Source: CAZOOA01 sp964581355 (lineage in GTDB: Bacteria; Bacillota; Dethiobacteria; DTU022; UBA8154). Taken from it: 6,334 nucleotides of DNA. Of this stretch, positions 1 through 5,992 are shown piece after piece. The DNA lies in assembly GCA_964581355.1 (NCBI GenBank), contig CAZOOA010000114.1, positions 1-6,334 on the forward strand. The letters are read 5' to 3'. The position numbers and the translations under genes were made by a program. Under the pieces are notes generated by a model, which saw only the letters and a program-made list of their open reading frames with translations, was not told the origin of the DNA and did not search any database. How positions within the stretch are numbered: the first letter of the stretch is position 1; every line of letters starts with the position of its first letter.

Positions 1-74
1 TGTAAGACCTGCTAATACAGAGGCTGTCTCTGCTTGAATCCAGAATCCCTCGGCTAGCCGTGGGAGTATGTCAA
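1..74 (+). mobile_element. Right end of an IS200/IS605-family (TnpB-type) element, partial
   Basis: The stretch GAATCCCTCGGCTAGCCG (positions 43-60) followed by TGGGAGTATGTCAA (61-74) matches the usual right end of IS605/IS1341-type elements as I know them: a CCCTCGGC...GCCGTGGGAG hairpin followed by a TCAA-type end. Here T46-C54 pairs with G57-A65, with a single T50/T61 mismatch and a two-base TA loop; family members I recall often have a longer TTTA loop, so this copy may be a variant or slightly decayed. TCAA at 71-74 is the likely element boundary, by analogy with IS608. The left part of the element lies outside the window, so intactness and the presence of a Y1 transposase cannot be judged. 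There is no sign that the insertion broke a gene here. Confidence 0.72.
1..74 (+). ncRNA. 3' part of a putative omega RNA (TnpB guide scaffold)
   Basis: In TnpB elements the guide RNA scaffold overlaps the 3' end of tnpB and runs through the right-end hairpin to the element boundary; the bases just outside then act as guide. The hairpin at 46-65 and the end at 74 fit that arrangement, which would make the bases from 75 onward (ATTCTATCTGAGCGAA...) the guide. This comes from family knowledge plus position; transcription cannot be seen, and the 5' part of the RNA is outside the window. Confidence 0.35.
2..37 (+). CDS. tnpB: C-terminal tail of a TnpB-like RNA-guided nuclease, partial
   Basis: Reading from base 2 gives VRPANTEAVSA and then TGA at 35-37. 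A 'VRP...EA' tail just before the right-end hairpin is what many IS605-type TnpB proteins end with, beyond the last RuvC and zinc-finger residues. TnpB is the nuclease encoded by these elements; it uses an RNA made from the element's 3' end as its guide. Only eleven codons are visible, so the call rests mostly on position next to the right-end hairpin. No catalytic residue is in view, and activity cannot be assessed. The tail could also belong to a degraded copy. Confidence 0.45.
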   Translation, partial: VRPANTEAVSA

Positions 75-131
75 ATTCTATCTGAGCGAAGGTGGGCTGA
101 AGGGTTGTATCCCCTGGGCGTCCTGGAAAAG

Positions 132-145
132 ATTACATTTGTAAT
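132..145. promoter_or_regulatory. Palindrome at the -35 region of the kinase promoter
   Basis: ATTACA-TT-TGTAAT is a perfect inverted repeat with 6-base arms. It ends at the first base of the putative -35 hexamer TTGAAC (145-150), a typical place for a repressor or activator to bind. The regulator is unknown. AT-rich palindromes of this size can arise by chance, so the call is modest. Confidence 0.35.
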
Positions 146-174
146 TGAACAATGCCGTTGTCTTGGGTTATAAT
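145..174 (+). promoter_or_regulatory. Sigma-A-type promoter for the hybrid histidine kinase gene
   Basis: A perfect TATAAT at 169-174 has TTGAAC (four of six matches to TTGACA) at 145-150, with an 18-base spacer. Transcription would begin near 181-183, leaving a leader of about 50 bases before the GTG start at 232. It lies about 70 bases outside the IS right end, so it belongs to the flanking DNA and is not carried by the element. Confidence 0.6.
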
Positions 175-178
175 AACC
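166..178. promoter_or_regulatory. Palindrome covering the -10 box
   Basis: GGTTAT-A-ATAACC is a perfect 13-base palindrome centred on A172, inside the TATAAT box. A protein bound here would block open-complex formation, so it reads as a candidate repressor operator. The half-site ATAACC recurs once at 214-219, just upstream of the ribosome binding site. A TATAAT box flanked by GG/CC partly creates this symmetry by itself, which lowers confidence. Confidence 0.35.
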
Positions 179-231
179 ATCGAAGGAGAGTTTTTATTTT
201 TGTTGCCAAATAGATAACCAGGGGTGATCCG

Positions 232-2406
232 GTGACAGAAAGGACACTCGCCCATAGACAATATGCTTCCAGGCAGATGATCCTTGCTGTGTTGGCTGTG
301 CTCGTATTGGTAGTTTGCTTTTACTATCTCAGCCTATACAATTACCTGCTGTACCATACCCTGGTGGAGCTATTGGCGGTTCTGGTTGCCTTTACCATTT
401 TTGTAATCGCCTGGAATACCCGTCATTTTGCCCCCAACAAAATGTTCATGGTTTTGGCTGTCGGCTATCTGGTCGTTGGTTTTCTGGATATCTTTCATAC
501 CCTTTCCTTCAGTGGGATGGGGGTTTTCCCCCAAGCTGATGCCAACATGCCCACCCAGTTCTGGATTGCAGGACGCTACTATGAATCCCTTACCGTGCTC
601 CTGGGCGCCCTGGTCTTGGGCACCGCTGTAAAGGTCAACGCCGAACGGGTGCTCTGGCTTTCCCTGCTCCTGGGCACTTTGCTGACAGCGGCCATATTTA
701 CGGGCTACTTCCCTGACTGTTTCATTGAAGGGGAGGGGCTGACAACCTTCAAGGTGATCAGTGAATATATCATCTCCTTTCTATTTGCCCTCGCGATCTT
801 CTTCCTGTGGAAAAAAAGAGAGCACTTAAGCAGCTATATTTTAAAACTGCTCACAGCCTCGGCCTTGCTGACTATCATGTCAGAAATGAGTTTTACCCTT
901 TATGTAGATGTTTATGGTTTTTTTAATTATTTGGGACATGTTTTCAAGTTTTTCTCCGTGCTATTGGTTTACCGTGCGCTAGTTGAGGGGTCCCTGAGAA
1001 ATCCTTTTCAGTTGCTATTCAAGGAAGTGGATGAAGCCAATAAAAACTTGGAAAAAGATATTGCTGCACGTAAGCTGGCGGAGAAAAAACTGCAAGAGAC
1101 CAACCTGCAGCTGGAGGAAACCAACCAGCAGTTGGAGGAAGCCAAAGAACAAGCTGAAGCGGCCAGCCAGGCCAAAAGCGAATTTTTGGCCAATATGAGC
1201 CATGAAATCCGCACGCCGATGAATATTATTATCGGTATGTCTGAGCTGCTCCACAACAGTATACGGGACAATGAACAGCGCGAATATGCTTTGATGATTA
1301 AGGACTCTGCTGACTTTTTGTTGAACAATATTAATGATATCCTGGATTATTCAAAGATTGAAGCGGGGCGCGTGGAACTGGAAAAATCTCCTTACGATCT
1401 CAAAGCACTGGTTGAAAAAACCTTTTCATCTTTTTCCATTTATGCCCGGGACAAAAGGATCCGGCTTCATTTATCTTTCGGTTCCGAGGTGCCCAGGGCA
1501 GTTATCGGCGACCCCAACCGTCTCCGGCAGGTTCTAATCAATCTTTTGGGTAATGCAGTTAAGTTTACCGAAGACGGGAAAGTAACCCTGGATGTGGAAA
1601 AGGGACAGGGACCGATTCTGCGTTTTTCCGTCCGGGATACCGGACCCGGTATTCCCGAAGAGAAACAGGGCCTGCTTTTTCAAAGCTTCAGCCAGGTGGA
1701 TAGTTCAAGCAGCCGCAAGCATGGGGGGACCGGCTTGGGTTTGGCCATATCCAAACGGCTGGTAGAACTTATGGGCGGAACCATCGATCTGACCAGCAAA
1801 GAGGGGGAAGGGAGCACGTTCTTTTTTACGGTTCCCCTGGAGGAAGCGGAAGAAGGCGCAGTCCTGGACAGTGCGGAGCAAATTCCAGTCCAGGAAGAAA
1901 CCGGGCAAGCTAAGGAGTTGTTAAGCACAAAGTTTTCGGAACTTCCAGAGTCTCTGGAATCCCTGGAATCCCCGGAAGCCTCCCTTGATGTAGCAGCAGA
2001 TGAAGAGGGCTCGGCGCTGCAGATCCTCCTGGTAGAAGACAAACCTATGAATCAAAAGCTGGCCTCGGTCCTCCTGGGGAAAAAAGGTTATATCGTGACT
2101 GTAGCAGATAACGGGAGGCGGGCCCTGGAACTGTTGAATTCCAGGTCTTTTGATCTGATTTTGATGGATGTTCAGATGCCTGAAATGGACGGGCTGGAAG
2201 CGACAAAAAAAATTCGGATGCAAGAGAAAGATACAGGCAGGCATCTGCCGATTATCGCCATGACCGCCTATGCCATGGAAGGTGACCGGGAAAAGTGCCT
2301 GGAAGCCGGAATGGATGGCTATATTTCCAAACCCATCAATGCGGAAGAACTCTACCAGGCCATTCAGCAATTCTCTGGCATTAGCCGGTATGGCTTAGAC
2401 CCGTAA
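232..2406 (+). CDS. MASE3-domain hybrid sensor histidine kinase with C-terminal receiver
   Basis: A membrane-bound two-component hybrid kinase of 724 residues. Residues 1-250 hold about eight hydrophobic segments (near 16-33, 42-62, 71-88, 117-133, 139-158, 173-193, 202-222, 232-250) with MASE3-like motifs FHTLSFSGMG, MPTQFWIAGRYYE and YRALVEGSLRNPFQLLF. A coiled coil (about 264-315) leads to the HisKA domain with SHEIRTPMN, phospho-acceptor His324. The HATPase domain follows: N-box NLLGNAVKFT (Asn441), DTGPGIP (469-475) and GGTGLGL (498-504). A Ser/Glu-rich linker (about 540-595) joins it to a receiver (597-715) with Glu602/Asp603, phospho-acceptor Asp646, Thr678 and Lys700. All key residues are present, so it should be active. 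There is no HPt domain and no adjacent response regulator, so the phosphorelay partner is elsewhere. The ligand of MASE3 is unknown. The GTG start at 232 is chosen because GGTGATCC (223-230) pairs with the 16S rRNA 3' end at the right distance. The gene ends in tandem stops TAA-TAG. Confidence 0.93.
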   Translation: MTERTLAHRQYASRQMILAVLAVLVLVVCFYYLSLYNYLLYHTLVELLAVLVAFTIFVIAWNTRHFAPNKMFMVLAVGYLVVGFLDIFHTLSFSGMGVFPQADANMPTQFWIAGRYYESLTVLLGALVLGTAVKVNAERVLWLSLLLGTLLTAAIFTGYFPDCFIEGEGLTTFKVISEYIISFLFALAIFFLWKKREHLSSYILKLLTASALLTIMSEMSFTLYVDVYGFFNYLGHVFKFFSVLLVYRALVEGSLRNPFQLLFKEVDEANKNLEKDIAARKLAEKKLQETNLQLEETNQQLEEAKEQAEAASQAKSEFLANMSHEIRTPMNIIIGMSELLHNSIRDNEQREYALMIKDSADFLLNNINDILDYSKIEAGRVELEKSPYDLKALVEKTFSSFSIYARDKRIRLHLSFGSEVPRAVIGDPNRLRQVLINLLGNAVKFTEDGKVTLDVEKGQGPILRFSVRDTGPGIPEEKQGLLFQSFSQVDSSSSRKHGGTGLGLAISKRLVELMGGTIDLTSKEGEGSTFFFTVPLEEAEEGAVLDSAEQIPVQEETGQAKELLSTKFSELPESLESLESPEASLDVAADEEGSALQILLVEDKPMNQKLASVLLGKKGYIVTVADNGRRALELLNSRSFDLILMDVQMPEMDGLEATKKIRMQEKDTGRHLPIIAMTAYAMEGDREKCLEAGMDGYISKPINAEELYQAIQQFSGISRYGLDP
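1943..1977 (+). repeat. Small repeat and palindrome in the kinase linker
   Basis: TCTCTGGAA, TCCCTGGAA and TCCCCGGAA at 1951-1977 are three imperfect 9-base tandem copies coding the Ser-Leu/Pro-Glu run between the ATPase and receiver domains. The first copy also forms a perfect palindrome with the bases before it, TTCCAGAG-T-CTCTGGAA (1943-1959). Slippage in a flexible linker explains this best. Confidence 0.55.
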
Positions 2407-2451
2407 TAGTTTCATCTTGCGTAATTCTGGCAATAAATTTATCACTACCCT

Positions 2452-2475
2452 TGCAAGATACCTGCAAGATACCTG
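2452..2475 (+). repeat. 11-base perfect tandem duplication before the ribosome binding site
   Basis: GCAAGATACCT occurs twice in direct succession (2453-2463 and 2464-2474), with one matching base on each side. It sits between the kinase stop and the ribosome binding site of the next gene. It could be a recent slippage duplication or a two-site recognition sequence spaced about one helical turn apart. Confidence 0.8.
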
Positions 2476-2476
2476 G

Positions 2477-2487
2477 AGAAAGAGGTG
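2477..2487 (+). promoter_or_regulatory. Ribosome binding site that fixes the TTG start at 2493
   Basis: AGAAAGAGGTG differs from the full anti-16S complement AGAAAGGAGGTG only by one missing G. It leaves five bases to TTG at 2493. The upstream in-frame TTG at 2451 lies within the 11-base repeat, has no such site, and would put a polar stretch ahead of the signal peptide. Confidence 0.8.
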
Positions 2488-2492
2488 CAGCG

Positions 2493-3956
2493 TTGAAAAA
2501 AGAGAACAGAGGATGGTTGGCGATGGCGGCTTTGGTGGCGGTTGGTCTGGTGGTTTTTGGCGGATTGAGCGGGGCCGGTCAGGCGTCCGCGGAAGGGACC
2601 CGGTATTATGAAGAGGACATCCGGGTGGGAGATAGTTCCCGGCGGGTCCAGGTGGTAGAAGTGGACCTGGATTATCCGGGCCTGGAACTGGATGTGGCCA
2701 TGTCCCACGACCGCCTTGGCGGGGCAGAAAGCTTCCAGGCGATGGTGGAGCGGGAAGGGGCTTTGGCGGCCATCAACGCCAATTTCTTTCATGCCTATTC
2801 CCACCTGGATCCCATCGGGACCCTGGCCAAAGACGGGGAAATATTCCTGCTGGAAGGCGGGCAGGTCAATGCCGGCATTACTGGGGACAACCGTATCCTG
2901 TTCAATGAAGCGTCGACCCTGGTGGAAGGCCGGGCGGAAGATCCCGGGACAACAACCGGTGACAACTGGCGGACCTGGTACGTCAATACGCTGAATCCGA
3001 ACGAGCACGCCATGGCCCTGTATACCCCAAGGCGGGGTGATGAGGTGGAGATAGCCGTTGAAGGGGGTGCTGTGATTGTAGACCAGGACGTGGTCCAGGG
3101 TTTCGTGGATACACCGGCTACGGTACAGATCCCTCCCCGGGGACTGGTGATTTTTTGCGGTGCGAAGGTAGTCAGGGATTACAGGGATTTTTTGCATAGC
3201 CGCTTCGTGCCGGGAAGAGAAGTTTCCTTTGATTATCAACTAAGCGGGGAAGAGGCAGGTGAAGCCGGTTTTTGGGACCGGGTGGAACACCTGGTAACCG
3301 CCGGGCCCCGGCTGATTCGGGAAGGACAGTTGGACCGGGAAAGCTTAAATGAATATGAAGAGAAAATATCCACGCAAAGAGGGCAGCGCAGTGCCCTGGG
3401 GGTAACCGGTGATGATAAAATGCTCCTGGTGACTGTCTCCTCGGTAACGGTCAGCGAACTGGGTGAAATCATGGCCTCCCTGGGCGCTCGAGATGCGATG
3501 AACCTGGATGGCGGGGCCTCCAGCGCCCTGTACTACCAGGGGGAAATCAAAACATCTCCCGGACGGGAGCTAAGCACGCTGCTGGTGGTCAAGGAACGGG
3601 AAATCCCTGCGGTCCAGGTGGAAATCGACGGGGAACTCCTTCCCCTGGACGTTGCCCCCGTGATCCGGGAAGGGCGGGTCATGGTCCCCATGCGCTCCAT
3701 CTTTGAAGCTCTGGGTGCGGAAATAGAGTGGGATGCAGCAAATCAGCGGGTTTCAGGCCAAAGGGCCAGCACCCATGTGTCGCTGACCATCGGGGAGCCC
3801 CGGGCAGAACTGAACGGGGCTCCCGTCCAGCTGGATGTGCCGGCGGAGATTTCCGCTGGACGCACCCTGGTGCCCACGCGCTTTGTGGCTGAAAGCCTGG
3901 GTGCCCGGGTAAAGTGGGATGCCGCCCAGAGGCTGGTGCAGGTGGTCACTCAATAG
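2493..3956 (+). CDS. Secreted phosphodiester glycosidase (NAGPA-type) with two stalk domains
   Basis: A 487-residue exported protein. Residues 1-33 are a classical signal peptide: MKKENR, a hydrophobic core (about 8-25), then QASA with likely cleavage after Ala33. Residues about 40-365 match the NAGPA/phosphodiester glycosidase family, with the typical AINANFF (Asn95, Asn97, Phe98, Phe99), QRSALGVTGDD (Arg299) and MNLDGGASSALYY (Asp339, Gly340, Gly341). Members remove sugars from phosphodiester links; the human enzyme uncovers mannose-6-phosphate, while bacterial relatives are thought to act on cell-surface or spore-coat glycans, so the substrate here is open. Residues about 374-486 hold two copper-amine-oxidase N-terminal ('stalk') repeats, marked by MVPMRSIFEALGAEIEWD (from 397) and LVPTRFVAESLGARVKWD (from 459), a common Bacillota wall-associated module. 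No sortase motif or C-terminal membrane segment is visible. It starts 86 bases after the kinase with no terminator between, so read-through is possible, but a functional link is unproven. Confidence 0.9.
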   Translation: MKKENRGWLAMAALVAVGLVVFGGLSGAGQASAEGTRYYEEDIRVGDSSRRVQVVEVDLDYPGLELDVAMSHDRLGGAESFQAMVEREGALAAINANFFHAYSHLDPIGTLAKDGEIFLLEGGQVNAGITGDNRILFNEASTLVEGRAEDPGTTTGDNWRTWYVNTLNPNEHAMALYTPRRGDEVEIAVEGGAVIVDQDVVQGFVDTPATVQIPPRGLVIFCGAKVVRDYRDFLHSRFVPGREVSFDYQLSGEEAGEAGFWDRVEHLVTAGPRLIREGQLDRESLNEYEEKISTQRGQRSALGVTGDDKMLLVTVSSVTVSELGEIMASLGARDAMNLDGGASSALYYQGEIKTSPGRELSTLLVVKEREIPAVQVEIDGELLPLDVAPVIREGRVMVPMRSIFEALGAEIEWDAANQRVSGQRASTHVSLTIGEPRAELNGAPVQLDVPAEISAGRTLVPTRFVAESLGARVKWDAAQRLVQVVTQ

Positions 3957-3984
3957 GCATTGGCCATGCTGAAGCATTGCAGCA

Positions 3985-4032
3985 AGGGCCCGGCAGCAAA
4001 GCGCAGCGGCGCTTTGCTGCCGGGCTTTGTTT
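3985..4032 (+). terminator. Strong rho-independent terminator after the glycosidase gene
   Basis: CCCGGCAGCAAAGCGC (3989-4004) pairs perfectly with GCGCTTTGCTGCCGGG (4009-4024) across a four-base AGCG loop. G3988-C4025 extends the stem to 17 pairs, and G-U and A-U pairs can extend it to 3985/4028. The tail CTTTGTTTG is T-rich but interrupted by Gs. It starts about 30 bases after the TAG stop and separates the kinase/glycosidase side from the AIM24/M23 unit. Confidence 0.85.
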
Positions 4033-4113
4033 GTGAATACAAACTTTGCATTTTCGCTTGCGCCAACCCCCTTGACCAGCCCCCAAGCGATGTCCTATTT
4101 TTTGATTAAAGGG

Positions 4114-4131
4114 TTTTCCTGTGCAGGAAAA
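4114..4131. promoter_or_regulatory. 18-base palindrome upstream of the AIM24 gene
   Basis: TTTTCCTG-TG-CAGGAAAA is a perfect inverted repeat with 8-base arms, about 120 bases ahead of the AIM24 start in a region with no gene. It is operator-like in size and symmetry. As RNA it would give a hairpin with a loop too small to close fully and no T-run, so a DNA-binding site is the better reading. I recognise no known regulator consensus. Confidence 0.45.
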
Positions 4132-4182
4132 AGCTGCTGTTTCCAAGAATTTATTAGCAGGCCCATGACAGTTCTTTTTTTC

Positions 4183-4210
4183 TTGTTAGTGCAGCGAGCG
4201 CTGATTTTAT
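4183..4210 (+). promoter_or_regulatory. Candidate weak promoter for the AIM24-M23 unit
   Basis: TTGTTA (4183-4188) and TTTTAT (4205-4210) are 16 bases apart, each with about four of six matches to sigma-A consensus. The spacer holds a small inverted repeat, CAGCG-AG-CGCTG (4192-4203). The terminator upstream means a promoter should lie between about 4030 and 4235; this is the best match I see, but it is weak. Confidence 0.3.
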
Positions 4211-4250
4211 CTGAAAGCGCAAGGAAATAAACGGGAAAGGAAGTAGAAAT

Positions 4251-4946
4251 ATGGATTATTATATCCACGGATCGGTCATGCCGATGATTGAACTGCAGTT
4301 GAACCAGGGGGAGCAGGTTTATGCCCAGACGGGGGCGATGCAGTGGATGGATGCGGACATCAAAATGGAAACCAAGATGCGGGGCGGGCTTTCCGGTGCC
4401 TTTAAACGGGCTTTTTCCGGGGGAGAGATGTTCGTTGCCTATTTCACCGCCGCCAGGGATGATTCCAGGGTGGCTTTTGGCCACACCTATCCCGGGAAAA
4501 TCCTGGTTTTTGATGTCAGTGCCAGGCCCATAGTCTGCCAGCAGCGTTCGTTTTTGTGTGCCACCATGGACGTGGACTACGGGATCCACTTTCAGCGCAA
4601 GCTGGGCTCGGGCTTTTTCGGCGGCGAGGGGTTTATCCTGCAAAAATTCACCGGGTCCGGCCAGGTGATTATTGAGCTGGACGGCGAATACGTGGAAAAA
4701 GAACTGGGTCCCGGCGAAAGAATCAAGGTCGAAACCGGTTCTGTGGGGGCCTTTGAAGAAACGGTGAGCATGGATATCGAACTGGTCAAGGGTTTCGCCA
4801 ATATGTTTTTGGGCGGGGAAGGACTGTTCCTTACGACCTTGACCGGGCCGGGTAAAATCTGGCTGCAGACCATGCCGGTACAGAGCATGGTGGGAGAGAT
4901 GTCCAAGTACCTATCTTCGGGCAATTCTTCCTCCAAGAAAAGGTAA
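4251..4946 (+). CDS. AIM24 / TIGR00266 family protein
   Basis: A 231-residue protein matching the AIM24 (TIGR00266) family in length and in its glycine-rich beta repeats: SGGEMFVAYF (from 56), FGGEGFILQKFTGSG (from 123) and LGGEGLFLTTLTGPG (from 187). These repeats fit the three-fold beta-prism (TRAP-like) fold of the family. There is no signal peptide or membrane segment, so it is probably cytoplasmic or on the inner membrane face. The C-terminus ends in a Ser/Lys-rich tail (SSSKKR). The biochemical role of bacterial members is not established; the mitochondrial namesake is a membrane-organising factor. The ATG at 4251 has AAAGGAAG (4236-4243) at good distance. The gene is followed 14 bases later by the M23 lipoprotein gene, so the two are almost certainly one transcript. 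Confidence 0.9.
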   Translation: MDYYIHGSVMPMIELQLNQGEQVYAQTGAMQWMDADIKMETKMRGGLSGAFKRAFSGGEMFVAYFTAARDDSRVAFGHTYPGKILVFDVSARPIVCQQRSFLCATMDVDYGIHFQRKLGSGFFGGEGFILQKFTGSGQVIIELDGEYVEKELGPGERIKVETGSVGAFEETVSMDIELVKGFANMFLGGEGLFLTTLTGPGKIWLQTMPVQSMVGEMSKYLSSGNSSSKKR

Positions 4947-4948
4947 AT

Positions 4949-4954
4949 GAGGTG
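4949..4954 (+). promoter_or_regulatory. Ribosome binding site of the M23 gene, just after the AIM24 stop
   Basis: GAGGTG lies six bases before ATG 4961 and begins two bases after the AIM24 stop codon TAA (4944-4946). This favours ATG 4961 over the in-frame GTG at 4952, which is part of this site and would rely on AAAGG inside the AIM24 stop region. The closeness suggests translational coupling. Confidence 0.65.
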
Positions 4955-4960
4955 AAGGCG

Positions 4961-5992
4961 ATGTTCAAGGGCAGGTTTCAGGTGATTGGGGTGCTGCTGC
5001 TGTTAGCCTTGCTGCTGTTCATTCCGGCAGGCTGCGAGGAAATGGAACAGCTGTTGGAGCAAGAAGCCGGGGGAGAGAAAACCCGGGAAGAAACGCAGTC
5101 TTCGGAAGAGTTGGACCCGGCTGGCGAACAACTTGAAGCGGAGCCCGTGGTAGAGCCGGAGCCGGAGCCGGAGCCGGAACAGGAACAGGAAGAGCCGCCC
5201 GTTGTTGAGCCCGAAGTGTCTATTTCCACGACCTCACCGGTGCTGGGTGACCACCTGCAGATAGAAATCGGGAAGCTGGATTATCTTCCCGAGGTTTCTA
5301 TGTCCACGGAGCTGGACGGGGACCTTTCTAAGCCTTACCGGGTCGATGACAGGGTCTGCCTGATGTGGGGGATAAACTATTACAACGAACCGGGTGAATA
5401 CACCCTGGACCTGACCATTTCCGGCGAGGATGGGCAAAAGTGGGAGCACAAGGAAAAGATCCGGCTGGATGAAGGGGATTTCCCCTACCAGGAGTTTTCT
5501 GTCTCCTCGGAACGGACTGCAGACTGGGATGCAAAACGGCTGCAGGAAGACCGGGAGAAAGTGCGGCGCGCCCGGGAAAACCCTGCACCGGAGCAGCTGT
5601 GGAGCGGGCTCTTCCAGTGGCCCCTAAAGGGCCGCATTTCTTCGGAGTTCGGCGCCGTGCGGGTAATCAACCAGGGAGACCCCCGCCGCCATTCCGGCAT
5701 TGATATTGTCGAATCGACAGGCACGCCGATCAAAGCGGCCAACTGCGGCGAAGTTCGCCTGGCCGAGTTTCTCCTGGCCAGCGGCAACGCGGTCATCCTG
5801 GACCACGGCCTGGGCCTGTTTAGCGCCTACCTGCACATGGACGAAATCCATGTGGAAGTGGGGCAGATGCTGGAAAAAGGGGAAGTGCTGGGCACCGTGG
5901 GTGAGACAGGTTTTGTCACCGGAGCCCACCTGCACTGGTCCGTTTATGTCGGCCATACCCCGGTAAACCCTTACGGGTTTATGGAAGAGTAG
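4961..5992 (+). CDS. M23 (LytM-type) peptidase lipoprotein
   Basis: A 343-residue predicted lipoprotein likely to cut peptidoglycan cross-bridges or stems outside the membrane. Residues 1-24 are a lipoprotein signal (MFKGR, Leu-rich core, IPAG) ending at Cys25; the Pro at -3 is unusual but the AGC core is standard. An acidic linker (26-85) with a Glu-Pro/Glu-Gln run (64-78) spans the wall. Residues about 86-180 form a beta-rich, Ig-like domain of unknown role, followed by a charged helix (183-207). The M23 domain (about 216-340) has HSGID (His244, Asp248), YLH (His292) and HLH (His323, His325), which are the zinc ligands (244, 248, 325) and catalytic histidines (292, 323) of the LytM pattern. 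It is therefore probably an active enzyme and not a degenerate activator. The start is ATG 4961; GTG 4952, adding three residues, is the alternative. It lies in an operon with the AIM24 gene, and no clear terminator follows. Confidence 0.92.
   Translation: MFKGRFQVIGVLLLLALLLFIPAGCEEMEQLLEQEAGGEKTREETQSSEELDPAGEQLEAEPVVEPEPEPEPEQEQEEPPVVEPEVSISTTSPVLGDHLQIEIGKLDYLPEVSMSTELDGDLSKPYRVDDRVCLMWGINYYNEPGEYTLDLTISGEDGQKWEHKEKIRLDEGDFPYQEFSVSSERTADWDAKRLQEDREKVRRARENPAPEQLWSGLFQWPLKGRISSEFGAVRVINQGDPRRHSGIDIVESTGTPIKAANCGEVRLAEFLLASGNAVILDHGLGLFSAYLHMDEIHVEVGQMLEKGEVLGTVGETGFVTGAHLHWSVYVGHTPVNPYGFMEE
5153..5194 (+). repeat. Hexanucleotide tandem repeat in the M23 lipoprotein linker
   Basis: Four perfect GAGCCG units (5153-5176) are followed by two GAACAG units (5177-5188) and GAAGAG. 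They code Glu-Pro and Glu-Gln pairs in the acidic linker. Unit gain or loss stays in frame and would only change linker length. Confidence 0.9.

Noticed and set aside
203..217. Tiny frame TTG-CCA-AAT-AGA-TAA after AAGGAG in the kinase leader
   Set aside because: Four codons with a poorly spaced ribosome binding site; no reason to think it is translated.
2417..2445. Possible promoter TTGCGT/TATCAC between kinase and glycosidase
   Set aside because: Both hexamers are poor matches; it may exist but the sequence does not support it.
2451..2492. Upstream TTG start for the glycosidase
   Set aside because: It would sit inside the 11-base repeat with no ribosome binding site and add 14 polar residues ahead of a perfect signal peptide.
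2445..3239. Long open frame on the - strand opposite the glycosidase gene
   Set aside because: It has no ribosome binding site or recognisable domain, and the + strand encodes a clear protein family throughout.
4095..4643. Open frame on the - strand across the AIM24 start and spacer
   Set aside because: Its product has no recognisable features and it overlaps a well-supported gene; it is a by-product of codon bias on the other strand.
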